Origin: Lacinutrix jangbogonensis
GTDB lineage: Bacteria; Bacteroidota; Bacteroidia; Flavobacteriales; Flavobacteriaceae
Direction: 5' to 3'
NCBI RefSeq assembly: GCF_000797445.1
Contig: NZ_JSWF01000020.1
Location: 1 to 64,000, forward strand
DNA: 64,000 bases
Within the stretch, counting starts at the first letter, position 1; every line of letters starts with the position of its first letter. The notes under the pieces are model-generated. The model made no database searches. It was given only the letters and a program-made list of their open reading frames with translations, and was not told where the DNA came from. Of this stretch, positions 18,389 through 27,336 are shown in pieces. A program made the position numbers and the translations under genes.

Positions 18389-18564
18389 ATGGACGAAATG
18401 AAATCATCTCATTTTGTAGATGATTTTGTCGGATAGAGTATCAGAAAGGTTAGCCCTAAAACAAATATTTCGACAAGGTATTGAGCTAACACATCTAGTA
18501 CCGAAAACTATGTAAAGCAGCAAGTCCTTGGAGAATTTTAAAATAGGATTGGAAAAATTTAGGG
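18387..18564 (+). pseudogene. Decayed partial copy of the 19237-19739 gene
   Basis: Bases 18387-18564 align with 19412-19588. The first 28 bases after the thrC stop are identical to 19413-19440; after that many substitutions and stops appear (for example TAG inside GTCGGATAGAG) with matches continuing (AAACAAATATTT, TTGGAGAATTTTAAAATAGG). It is an internal gene fragment with no start of its own. Like the thrB fossil, it begins exactly at the stop codon of the preceding gene. Confidence 0.75.
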
Positions 18565-18712
18565 ATGTTTTTATTATTCGAAGCAAAAAAACAACTTAAA
18601 TGGCAAACCAAATTTATTTGATGCATGAGAACTAATGATTCAGCATCAAAAGGCACACACGAAAATAATTAAGTTCTAATCTTTTTTATAAAAAACACAA
18701 CATCAAATCAAG

Positions 18713-19227
18713 ATGACACCACGAAAACTTCAAGCAAACGAATCAAGTGAATATTTTAAACGCTATATTAATTTGGTGGAAACCTAAAATATTGTTGCTG
18801 CTTTAAAAAATCAACTCACAGATATCGAGCAGTTTTTTAGAGAATGGCCTAGAAATAGATGGGATCATGCCTACGCCGAAGGACAATGGACCATAAAAGA
18901 AGTCTTAATTCATATGATGGATGCGAAACGAATTTGGCCTATCGGGCGCTTCGTATTGCGCGAAACGATACGACGGCATTACCTGGATTTGATCAAGATG
19001 AATTTGCTCCTTTTATGAATGCACCTAATCGTTCTCCTGAATCCATTATGAGTGAATATCGAGCCGTTCGAATGGCAACAATTACTTTAATCGAAAATTT
19101 AGATCATGCAGTCTTGTCTAGGATTGGTACGGCAAGTAAAGCTCCAACTTCGCCCTTAGCGATGGCTTTTGTCATTGCAGGACATGAGATACATCACATG
19201 AATGTAGTTAGAGAAAAATATGTTTAA
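18713..19227 (+). pseudogene. DinB-family protein, broken by a stop and a frameshift
   Basis: Read in two frames this encodes a protein of about 171 residues of the DinB/DUF664 four-helix metalloprotein type: EGQWTIKEVLIHMMDAKRI in the first part and LAYRALRIARNDTTALPGFD then FVIAGHEIHHMNVVREKY in the second. The first metal-ligand His (LIHMMD) and the C-terminal HEIHH are both present. Lesions: TAA at 18785-18787 (codon 25, probably from GAA or CAA) and a one-base deletion near 18925-18935. Such proteins are thiol-dependent transferases or hydrolases of unclear substrate. Inactive as it stands. Confidence 0.85.
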
Positions 19228-19236
19228 TAATTAAAT

Positions 19237-19739
19237 ATGGACATAAATACAAAAGCAAATAGTATTCTTATCGCAATTCAAAACTTTGATTTTTAATAGG
19301 AAAATGGAATGTACAAAACAAAAAACTTAAAGAACGACTGAAAAACTGTAATGAATGGATTGAATTTCCCGCCAAAATGGAGACCAAACCATTTCTTAAT
19401 GGAATGGGTCTAATGGACGAAATGAAATCATCTCATTTTGGAAACAATTTTATAGGATTTAGTTTCAGAATGGTTAACACTAAAACAAATATTTGGAGAA
19501 TTTATTGGGCTGACACATCATGTCCAGAAAACTATTTAAAAGAGCAAGTGATTGGAGAATTTAAAAATGGGATTGGAGAATTTTATGGTAAAGAACTATA
19601 TCTAGGAAAAGAATACAAATTAAGGTTTACTTGGAAAAAGCAATCTGAAAATACTGCGCTTTGGGGACAAGCCTATTTTGATGAAAAAGTAAAAGAGTGG
19701 GAAACAAATTGGACAATGAAATTTATAAGAGAAAATTAA
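19237..19739 (+). pseudogene. Calycin-like (DUF1579-type) small protein with a frameshift
   Basis: The open frame from 19377 is only the distal part of a longer gene. Starting at the ATG at 19237 the frame reads MDINTKANSILIAIQNFDF and meets TAA; adding one T to the T run near 19292-19296 restores LIGKWNVQNKKLKERLKNC and joins the open frame through to 19739 (about 168 residues). The FDFLIGKWNV start and the later NTKTNIWRIYWAD are typical of small lipocalin/calycin-fold proteins that occur in many environmental bacteria; substrate unknown. A shorter product from the internal ATG at 19377 would lack the first strand. A partial decayed copy is at 18387-18564. Confidence 0.75.
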
Positions 19740-19884
19740 GTGCTAGATTTTACTCACCACAAAGTACTGTGTTAAAAAACAAGTAATTATTAATTTATAA
19801 CTTATATTTAAACAAGCTAACTTAAGATACATAAAGTCGATAGCATATATTTAGAAAACCATAACTAATCAAAAAATTAAAAAG

Positions 19885-20823
19885 ATGAAAACAGTTGGAA
19901 TTATTGGCGGTTCAGGCTTCATAGGAAGTCATACTACAAAAAAATTTTTACAAGAAGGGTTTAATGTTAAAGTATCAGCCACTGATATTTCTAAGACAGA
20001 AAAATACAGCCATTTAAAGAAATTACCGAATGCTGTAAATCTTGAAATTCTTCCTCTAAAAGTAGAAAACAAAAATCAACTAAAAGAATTCATTAAAGGA
20101 TGTGACATAGTTGTTCACGGCGGAACACCTTTTCAATTAGATGTTAAAGACCCAAAAACTGAATTGTTTGACCCAACAATTAAAGGAACGGAAAATTTTA
20201 TTGAAGTAATTAATGAAACACCTACGATTGAAAAAGTAGTATTTATAGCATCTGTCGCGGCATTCAACACAAATTTCCCATTGCCTCCGGGCAATAAGAG
20301 TCCTCACGATTCTGTGGATGAAAATGACACTCCATTTATGAGTGAAGAAAGTCATCCTTATGCACAAGCAAAATTTATTGCTAACCAGACAGTAGAAAAG
20401 TTTATAAACGAGCATCCGAGTATTGATTTTGAAATAACAACTGTTTCGCCTACGGGAGTAATGGGGAAATCTTTATCCAATAGAGAAGATTCAACTTCTT
20501 CAGGTTTACAGTTTTTATTTAAGAATAAAATAGCTCCCAATCCCTTTATACAAATGTTTTATGACAATGATATTGAATTTGCGTTGGTCGATGTTAAAGA
20601 CGTAGCTAATGGAATTTATAGTGCTTGTACTAAAAAAGGCTTACACGGCAAAAATTATTTATTAAGTAGCGAAAGTTGGAAAGTTTCCGATATTACCAAA
20701 ATGCTAAATAATGAAAAACCTAATGGAAGTGCTCACATTATTTATAAAAACGATGCTGCTATACAAGATTTAGGAATTAAATTTAATCCTGCTGTTATTC
20801 CACTGACTGAATTTAATAAATAG
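19885..20823 (+). CDS. NAD(P)-dependent epimerase/dehydratase (extended SDR)
   Basis: A 312-residue extended short-chain dehydrogenase. The N-terminal dinucleotide motif is GIIGGSGFIGSHT (GxxGxxG) and the catalytic YxxxK is in SHPYAQAKFIANQ near residue 155-160, with a Ser-rich strand VVFIASVAAFN before it. The closest known types are the dihydroflavonol-4-reductase-like and NAD-epimerase families acting on aldehydes, ketones or sugar nucleotides; the substrate is not readable. It is the only intact gene between thrC and 21.6 kb and is followed by a hairpin. Confidence 0.88.
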   Translation: MKTVGIIGGSGFIGSHTTKKFLQEGFNVKVSATDISKTEKYSHLKKLPNAVNLEILPLKVENKNQLKEFIKGCDIVVHGGTPFQLDVKDPKTELFDPTIKGTENFIEVINETPTIEKVVFIASVAAFNTNFPLPPGNKSPHDSVDENDTPFMSEESHPYAQAKFIANQTVEKFINEHPSIDFEITTVSPTGVMGKSLSNREDSTSSGLQFLFKNKIAPNPFIQMFYDNDIEFALVDVKDVANGIYSACTKKGLHGKNYLLSSESWKVSDITKMLNNEKPNGSAHIIYKNDAAIQDLGIKFNPAVIPLTEFNK

Positions 20824-20858
20824 AAAAAAAAGCCATCAAACTTTATCTATAATGGACC

Positions 20859-20883
20859 TATAATATTGAATATCAATATTATA
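20859..20883 (+). terminator. Hairpin behind the SDR gene
   Basis: An 11-bp perfect inverted repeat (TATAATATTGA, loop ATA, TCAATATTATA) 36 bp after the stop, followed by ATTTTAAAT. It is AT-only apart from two base pairs and the T run is short, so termination is plausible but not certain. Confidence 0.4.
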
Positions 20884-21032
20884 ATTTTAAATAGACAAAT
20901 TAATCAAACGGAAATTAAGTGCTTTGAAATCCAACACTAACCTTAGGCAACTCGTTGAATAAGGTTGAATACAACACGGAATAGTTTTGATATACTTAAT
21001 GGAAACTAACCATTAGTTAATATTATAACATT

Positions 21033-21519
21033 TTGAAAACAACAGTAATTGGTTTAGTGATAATTAGAAGTATATTCTATGGTTGTTCAGAAAACAATAG
21101 ATCAATAGACGAACTTGAAGTTATTGATAATAAGTAAAGTGATTTTAGAAGTGAATATTGCAACTATTACTAAAAAAGACAAGTTTTCTAAGTATAAATG
21201 ACTTATCGAAAAACTTAAAAACTCTAATGAACAAAACAATGTGATTATAGAAAAAGAAATTGAAACTATTACTGGAAACTAGGACGATAAAAGCAACACA
21301 ATTATAGAAAATCTAGAAACTATTACCAAACAAAAGAAATTCAACTAATACAAACTACTTATAGAAAAGTTGAAAACTTCCAAAAAACAAAATACGGTTG
21401 TTCCTATTTTAGAAAATGAGCTTGAAACTATCACTAAACAAAAAGTAAGATAGATTCTAACCGAATTAAAAACAATCTTAAATAAAAAAGGTAATACAGC
21501 CTGCGTATATAACAAATAG
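21033..21519 (+). pseudogene. Decayed repeat-rich coiled-coil lipoprotein
   Basis: From TTG at 21033 a lipoprotein signal is legible (LKTTVIGLVIIRSIFYGCSE) and ends at TAA 21135. One frame over, from 21139, a single frame continues to about 21519 and encodes imperfect repeats of about 34 residues: the unit (I)ETITKQKKFN-YKLLIEKLK followed by TSKKQNTVV recurs two to three times. This frame is crossed by TGA, TAG, TAA, TAG and TAG, several at equivalent repeat positions. The charged heptad-like pattern suggests a surface coiled coil. No intact relative exists in the window, and I do not recognise the family. Confidence 0.7.
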
Positions 21520-21640
21520 AAATTAACGAAATACACTTCTAAATTGCAGATTATCTGTGCTTTCATAAACTAATTCCTCTACTCTGTTTTACGCTTGAGA
21601 TTAGTATTTGTTTTGCTATTCTATTCTTTTACACAAGCTT

Positions 21641-24600
21641 TCAATACCCTTTAGATTTTAAATGCTCTTGATAACCATCAGATAGTTTTTGTGCTCTATT
21701 TCTTAAGTCGTCTTGAACACTTTGTGGTAATAATCTCAGGTCAATTAAAGTAATGTCCATTTTAAACAGTGTATTGTATGCTAACTTTGGATTCAAGAGG
21801 TACAAACTATGAAAATAGTCTGTAGTTTTTTTAATTAGCGCATCTCCAGATGTATTTTTACGCTCTTCCACATACAACGTTGTAATGTACCTTGAAATAC
21901 ATTTTGCGTCCTCCTTACATGCTAGAACCGTTTTCATTTGTGACTCGGAAAAGTTAGTAACAGTTGTCGAATTTTTGGTATTAGAAATTGTTAAAGTATT
22001 AGATTTTGTAGTCTTGCCTTCTAGTTGTCCATCAATAAAATTCCCAGCTTCATACTTGTCTTTTGCATAATACCGAACACCTTGTCCGTGCCTTTTTCCA
22101 TTTTGGTAAAAGCCCATATAGTAATCAAACTCCGATGTTGTATAAGTACCTAATCCGTGATAATCTCCATTAGAAAATTCACCTAAATAGTCACCGCCAC
22201 TTGTAAAAAACAAAAAGCCAAAACCATCTCTTTGACCGTTTATAAATGTCCCCATATAGGTAGAATTATCATATTCATAAATTCCAATACCATTACTACA
22301 ATTCCCAACAACACATTTACTATTAGCATTATTTAAAAGTTCTTTTTTAGAAATCACTTTTCCATTACTGTAATTCAATTTATAGGTTTTCTTTGTAATA
22401 TAATCGTTATAAAAACCAATGTTTTTAGATTTATCTGTAAATATCATTAAATTGGAACCATTGTATTCATAAGAGAACCCTTCTTGATCTTGAAACGAAC
22501 CTTTGAAAACCGTTAACGTACTTTTCTTATCCTTCTTACTTGACGTATGAATTGGACCATTAACTTTTCCGTCTTTAAAAAAACCATGTGCTTTCATGCC
22601 ATCTTTAAATTCTTTTTCTCCATAACCATCTTGGCAATCACCATTTACACATTTTCCAGTATAATACTCTGAATACTCATCTAGACTTTTAGCTAATTTT
22701 TTTGCGCTATCTGTCATGGTATCACTTCCTGTTGGATTATAATCACTGTATAATGTTACAGGATATGGCGTATCTATTTTTACTGTAGTATAATTTTCTA
22801 AAGCAACTTGTTTTAGCTCGTTTTCGCCTTTAAAAATGACATCTTTTTTATTTGGTGCAAATTTATAAATATCAATTTTTTTAATATAAGTTCCATCACT
22901 TCGAAACACATGAACGCTTCCTTTTTCAGTTTTATACCAATACCCGTTTTTAATATTAATTGTTGTTTTTTTTGCAGGAAAATTTTTCCCTTCTGGCTTA
23001 TCTTCAAAATCCTCAAAAACAAATAATTGACTAGATATTTTATGAAAAACCAATAAACTTTTACCCATAAAAACAGAAGAAGTATTCAAAGCTTCTTGTT
23101 GATTATTAATAGAGAATAAATAACTTGAAGCTTCTGTTTTTTTCCATGTTGCATTTTCAGAAAACGAAGATGTTTCTAGAGCTCTAACTTTTTTCCTCAA
23201 AGAAACAAGTTCGTTTTTTACTGTATTAATATCTGTAGTACCGGTTACTTCTCCATTGCTATAAATAATTTCTCGTAATGTTGGATTTGGAAAACTAGGA
23301 ACTCCTTTTGCTATGCTCATATCTAAAAGTGATAAAGAGATAATCCAGTTTCCGTAGGTATCATAAGCATAAACATATGTTCTTGTCGTTGTTGTAGTAT
23401 TTCTTTTACTACTTTCTTCTGAAACTTCTATTTCTCCATTTAAGTTATATTGGTATGAACTGACGTAAAGAAAAGACTCTTCTTTAGTAAGTTTATTATT
23501 GCTGTTATAAGTGTAAAATCTTTCTGAAGGTACATCATTGTTATAATTGGTAACTATTTTCTGAACTAGATTGTTTTCTGAATAAAACTTCTGAAACGTT
23601 GAACCACTAGAGATATAACCATAGTCAGTCTTTTCAAATGCTTGCTTAGAGCCTTTAGCATCACCATCATAAAGAGTTGTAAAGTTGAAATTACCGTTTA
23701 TTTTGTACTCGAAACTTTTTTTATGACTAAATGAAGCACTGTTATAATCGTAAATCATTAGTTTCCCAGCCTTATTATAGGTGTAACTTTCTACTGTAGT
23801 CTTGTTGTTATAAATTAAAGATGAAGATTTAATTTTTTTGTTTTTTGTATCAAAAACTGTCGTTCGATTTCTTTCTAATTCAGAGCTAATGTCTTGACTT
23901 CCTCTTTTTGGTCTTTGATCATATTGCTTTTCATTAATTTGTTTTGGAATTATGTTTCCAGCTCCAATTTTATAATTAAAATCTTCAACAAGATCTGTGT
24001 TTGGAATTTTATAAATCTCTTTTTGAATGTCTCTTTTAACCACTTTTGGTGGAACTTTATTGTCAATCAATTCAGAATACAATCCATTTCTCAATTTTAT
24101 AACCAAAGCTTTGGTTTTGCCATCTTCTAGATTAATTGAACCCGTAATATCGCCATTACTATATTTTATTTCTCTAACCTGAAATGAAAATTCACCTCCA
24201 AATAAATGTGTTTTTGTTTTATTTCCACTATAATCTTTGTCCGACGTTGCTAGTTGATATGCAATAACCCAGTTTCCATACGCATCGTAAATGTATTTGT
24301 AATGTCTTGTCATACGGTCTTTATCGACTTCTTTTTCTATTACATTGTTTTTATTGAGTTGATAAGTGTATGTATAAGTTCCTTTATCTTGATACTTTAA
24401 AAAACCACTGTTATTATATTGATAAGATTCTGTATACGTTTTATTGGCACTTTTATTAAATGTTATTTTTTGAGTAACTAAACCCTTTTTTAAAATGTAA
24501 GTGTGTTTACCATTATCAAAATCGTTTTTAATAGAATTACTGTCTGTAATGTATTTGATAAGCTTAGTTTTTCCTTCACGCGTTTCCTTGGTCTCTTTAA

Positions 24601-25045
24601 GCGAACCTCTACTATCAAATTCATAAGTAGTTTCTTGTCCACCTTCTATTTCTCCTGCTCTTGTAGCGTTACTTTTTTGGGTTTTAAGAAAGCCTTTAGT
24701 ATTATAAGTGTAATAAAAATTAAACCCATTTTGCTTAATATATTTATTGCCATAGTTATATAAAGTTCCTCTTTTTGTTAATAAGGTATCTTTAAAAGTT
24801 AAAGTCTCTGTGCTATAGTCATCTTGTAAATAAGAAAATTTATGTCCTACAATACTGTATCCATAATCTGTATAAGTTGAATTAGAAACTGTGACAGGGT
24901 TTATATTACCACTTCCAATTTTTAAATTGAAATCTTTTACCAAATTTGTATTTGGTAACTGAAGAATATCTTTTTGAGTCTTTACTTCTTGGGCAAAAAC
25001 GGGCATAACAAAAAAGCAATGGAATATTAGAAGAAAACGTTTCAT
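21641..25045 (-). CDS. Large secreted MORN-repeat protein with duplicated YD-like N-terminal module
   Basis: A 1134-residue exported protein (signal peptide MKRFLLIFHCFFVMPVFAQ). Two homologous N-terminal modules start at about residues 25 and 340: QKDILQLPNTNLVKDFNLKI then IGSGNI, and QKEIYKIPNTDLVEDFNYKI then GAGNI. Each is followed by short YD/RHS-like beta repeats (YTYNTKGFL, YQYNNSGFL, YKYIYDAYGNW). A C-terminal region (about 790-1030) holds MORN repeats (NGDCQDGYGEKEFKDGMK, YMGTFINGQRDGFGFLFF, YLGEFSNGDYHGLGTYTT). No enzyme motif or type IX sorting domain is visible. MORN repeats bind lipids or proteins; here probably an envelope or surface scaffold. Neighbours upstream on the same strand are also secreted repeat or SH3 proteins. 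Confidence 0.85.
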   Translation of the reverse strand: MKRFLLIFHCFFVMPVFAQEVKTQKDILQLPNTNLVKDFNLKIGSGNINPVTVSNSTYTDYGYSIVGHKFSYLQDDYSTETLTFKDTLLTKRGTLYNYGNKYIKQNGFNFYYTYNTKGFLKTQKSNATRAGEIEGGQETTYEFDSRGSLKETKETREGKTKLIKYITDSNSIKNDFDNGKHTYILKKGLVTQKITFNKSANKTYTESYQYNNSGFLKYQDKGTYTYTYQLNKNNVIEKEVDKDRMTRHYKYIYDAYGNWVIAYQLATSDKDYSGNKTKTHLFGGEFSFQVREIKYSNGDITGSINLEDGKTKALVIKLRNGLYSELIDNKVPPKVVKRDIQKEIYKIPNTDLVEDFNYKIGAGNIIPKQINEKQYDQRPKRGSQDISSELERNRTTVFDTKNKKIKSSSLIYNNKTTVESYTYNKAGKLMIYDYNSASFSHKKSFEYKINGNFNFTTLYDGDAKGSKQAFEKTDYGYISSGSTFQKFYSENNLVQKIVTNYNNDVPSERFYTYNSNNKLTKEESFLYVSSYQYNLNGEIEVSEESSKRNTTTTTRTYVYAYDTYGNWIISLSLLDMSIAKGVPSFPNPTLREIIYSNGEVTGTTDINTVKNELVSLRKKVRALETSSFSENATWKKTEASSYLFSINNQQEALNTSSVFMGKSLLVFHKISSQLFVFEDFEDKPEGKNFPAKKTTINIKNGYWYKTEKGSVHVFRSDGTYIKKIDIYKFAPNKKDVIFKGENELKQVALENYTTVKIDTPYPVTLYSDYNPTGSDTMTDSAKKLAKSLDEYSEYYTGKCVNGDCQDGYGEKEFKDGMKAHGFFKDGKVNGPIHTSSKKDKKSTLTVFKGSFQDQEGFSYEYNGSNLMIFTDKSKNIGFYNDYITKKTYKLNYSNGKVISKKELLNNANSKCVVGNCSNGIGIYEYDNSTYMGTFINGQRDGFGFLFFTSGGDYLGEFSNGDYHGLGTYTTSEFDYYMGFYQNGKRHGQGVRYYAKDKYEAGNFIDGQLEGKTTKSNTLTISNTKNSTTVTNFSESQMKTVLACKEDAKCISRYITTLYVEERKNTSGDALIKKTTDYFHSLYLLNPKLAYNTLFKMDITLIDLRLLPQSVQDDLRNRAQKLSDGYQEHLKSKGY

Positions 25046-25179
25046 AATTATTCATTTTTAGTGTATTACAAATTAATTGAATACTATGACATGAACAAAT
25101 ACGACGTTCTGCGTATTTTTAGGTGAAGATAAAGTCTAGGATTTCATTGAAACAAGCAGCAGAAAAGTGTGAAAAATTA

Positions 25180-26613
25180 TTACTTAGGCTCAATCTTACT
25201 TAAATAGCTGTCAAACACATAACCAATTTTATCGTCGTTATAAAGTATTTTACACCAACGACCAATTACAGTTCTGTTATTAGATTCTTTTAAATGAAAG
25301 TCTATTTTAGATCTTGCTATTATTCTCACTTTTGCTTTATAATCTAGTGTTTCTAGTCGCTCGGTAAAACCAGGTTTTCTTCTAACAGACAATCCGTTTT
25401 TAGCCGTAACATAGGCAACATAACCAGTTATATCTTTTACAAATTGGTTATTTTTATAATCGTAAACTTCTTCAATGTCGTAAAACTGAGTAGTTTTACC
25501 TTCTTGGTCGTCTGTATCTGCATCGTAAAATGTTTCATTGCCAATTTTATTAATAATTATCCTATCGTAAAAACCACCTTCAGAACTTGGAATCTTAAAA
25601 ATTTCATCTGCCATATAACTATGTGAATAGTCACTTTCTGTATTTCCGCCTTCACTTTGTGTATAAAGTTCGTTCACTAAATTGTTGTTTTTTGTATAAC
25701 CAAAAAGCATATTACTGTAACGGTAACCATCCCAAGTTTCACCCAAACCATTATTGGTTATTTCAACCAAAGCTGCAACATTAGTAAAAGAAACATCTGT
25801 GTATGTAGCTTTTATTTCATTTGTATTATAAAGCGTTTCGATATACTTTTCGGGTGCTTTAAGTGTATTAGAATCGACAATAGTTCCCTTTTTTCGTAAG
25901 TTAGATTTATAAATACTTTTTCTCCAATTGTATTTTGTTTCTTCTATGCTATAAGTATAATCTGGATTTTCGAAAGTGTGTTTAAATACTAAGGCTTTAA
26001 TAGGGAATATTTTTTGTTCTCTTAATACGCCAGTTCCTAAAACCTCTAATGTTTTAGTTGTATTGGACAATTCTGTGTTCGTCTTTTTATTTATAATTAC
26101 GCTATTATAAACCAATGCCGTATCTTTTACTATTAAGGTGTTTTTTACAACTTGATCGGATTGAAATACAATAGGATCGTCAAGTTTTATAAATTTTTTA
26201 TTGCTATGTCCAATAAGTAAATCGTAAGTAGAACCATCTTCTAGTTTAAAGGTTATTAAACCTACTTCGGTTTTAGCTTCTTGAAAAACAACAGGTTTTA
26301 TAGATTGAAAATCTTGTTTTAATATAACCTGAGGATTGCATTGCTCGAAGAGTTTGCGTAAAAATATTTTATCTATTATTTTTTTATTATGTTCAAGATA
26401 TAAACTTAAAGAACAATAGTTGTTTTGGTGATTAAGTCTTGAAATAACAAGGTTTAAACTGTCTTCTGTTTTAAACTTAAAACGTATCATTCCTTCAATG
26501 GGAACAAACTGATGCTCCTTATTTACCGAGCCTCTAACATCTGAACTAGTGTCATCTTTACAGCTTGTAAATACAAACAAAATGATGAAGAGTGTTATTA
26601 AAAAGTATTTCAT
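25180..26613 (-). CDS. Lipoprotein with C-terminal bacterial SH3 domain
   Basis: A 477-residue lipoprotein: MKYFLITLFIILFVFTSC, with Cys18 as the likely lipid anchor. The central 370 residues are beta-rich and not recognised. The last 80 residues form an SH3b domain: VAYVTAKNGLSVRRKPGFTE, then a basic strand and GRWCKILYNDDKIGYVFDSY, the typical start and end of a domain that binds peptidoglycan or cell-wall peptides. It starts 5 bp behind the 182-residue YwqK-like gene, so the two form an operon; the MORN protein gene follows after 134 bp. Likely an envelope-anchored binding protein; no hydrolase domain is attached. Confidence 0.85.
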   Translation of the reverse strand: MKYFLITLFIILFVFTSCKDDTSSDVRGSVNKEHQFVPIEGMIRFKFKTEDSLNLVISRLNHQNNYCSLSLYLEHNKKIIDKIFLRKLFEQCNPQVILKQDFQSIKPVVFQEAKTEVGLITFKLEDGSTYDLLIGHSNKKFIKLDDPIVFQSDQVVKNTLIVKDTALVYNSVIINKKTNTELSNTTKTLEVLGTGVLREQKIFPIKALVFKHTFENPDYTYSIEETKYNWRKSIYKSNLRKKGTIVDSNTLKAPEKYIETLYNTNEIKATYTDVSFTNVAALVEITNNGLGETWDGYRYSNMLFGYTKNNNLVNELYTQSEGGNTESDYSHSYMADEIFKIPSSEGGFYDRIIINKIGNETFYDADTDDQEGKTTQFYDIEEVYDYKNNQFVKDITGYVAYVTAKNGLSVRRKPGFTERLETLDYKAKVRIIARSKIDFHLKESNNRTVIGRWCKILYNDDKIGYVFDSYLSKIEPK

Positions 26614-26618
26614 CGTTA

Positions 26619-27167
26619 CTAATATGTTTTCTCCTTTTTTAGTTCGCCTGTTTCATAATAAAATTTCCAATTTCCAATCTTATTAAAATTCTTGACATTA
26701 CCTTCTTTCTTCAAATAATACTTACACAGTTTGTAGGAGTAACTATACTTTTTTTTATAACCAATGGACACAGTATTTCTATGAATGTTTGCCATAAACT
26801 CATCTAGATTACCTGCATGTGTATCAACGCTCTTTATTTTATAATCTTCAATTATATTTCCATTACTATCAAAAAATGTATATGATAAATAATTTCCGAA
26901 ATTATCAAATTCAGAATCAGTAATGATATTTCCTTTTTTATCATACTGAATATATGGTCCAGACCAAAATTCATAGAAATAGTCTTCATACTCATAAACT
27001 AATGTCGCTCCAGAATCTTTTTTAAAACCGTTATTAAATTTGGTATTAATAAGAATAGTGTCTATTAATACAAGATTATTGGTGAATTCAATATATGCCT
27101 TGCTATGTTGAGCAAATAAAGAAGCAGAACAAATAACAAACATAATATGGAGTAAATAGTGCTTCAT
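26619..27167 (-). CDS. Small secreted protein with YwqK/MORN-2-like C-terminus
   Basis: A 182-residue protein with a signal peptide ending in LFAQ. The C-terminus NKIGNWKFYYETGELKKEKT matches the short W-x-Y-Y-x-x-G-x-L repeat found in YwqK-type and MORN-2 proteins; upstream DKKGNIITDSEFDNFGNYLS and FDSNGNIIEDYKI are similar beta-hairpin units. YwqK relatives include a Bacillus antitoxin, but nothing here indicates a toxin partner. First gene of the secreted-protein operon; SH3b lipoprotein follows after 5 bp. Confidence 0.75.
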   Translation of the reverse strand: MKHYLLHIMFVICSASLFAQHSKAYIEFTNNLVLIDTILINTKFNNGFKKDSGATLVYEYEDYFYEFWSGPYIQYDKKGNIITDSEFDNFGNYLSYTFFDSNGNIIEDYKIKSVDTHAGNLDEFMANIHRNTVSIGYKKKYSYSYKLCKYYLKKEGNVKNFNKIGNWKFYYETGELKKEKTY

Positions 27168-27253
27168 TTAATCTTAGATTATTTCTAATAAAGTCGAAAA
27201 TTAATCATAAAATTTGAGTCTAAAAAATTAACCCATTTTTAAACTGAACGCCA

Positions 27254-27286
27254 TTGAAATCAACTCAATATTTTTCTATACTTTTG
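27254..27286 (+). promoter_or_regulatory. gcvT promoter (TTG-N22-TACTTTTG)
   Basis: TTG at 27254-27256 and TACTTTTG at 27279-27286 (exact -7 consensus) with a spacer slightly longer than usual. Predicted start near 27293 and a leader of about 45 nt. I saw no glycine-riboswitch structure in that leader; it is too short for one. Confidence 0.5.
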
Positions 27287-27336
27287 TTTTACAAGTTTTA
27301 AAAAATTCCGCTTGACGGTAAATAAATATATTTTCT

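Noticed and set aside
21641-25045. Polymorphic RHS/YD toxin, suggested by the YD-like repeats of the MORN protein.
   Set aside because: There is no RHS core with the DPxG-type cleavage motif and no C-terminal toxin domain; the C-terminus is MORN repeats plus a helical tail.
26619-27167. Toxin-antitoxin pair based on the YwqK-like protein.
   Set aside because: The protein has a signal peptide and its neighbour is a large SH3b lipoprotein; no toxin-like partner is present.
27168-27336. Glycine riboswitch before gcvT.
   Set aside because: The leader from the predicted start is only about 45 nt and shows no conserved glycine-aptamer pairing.
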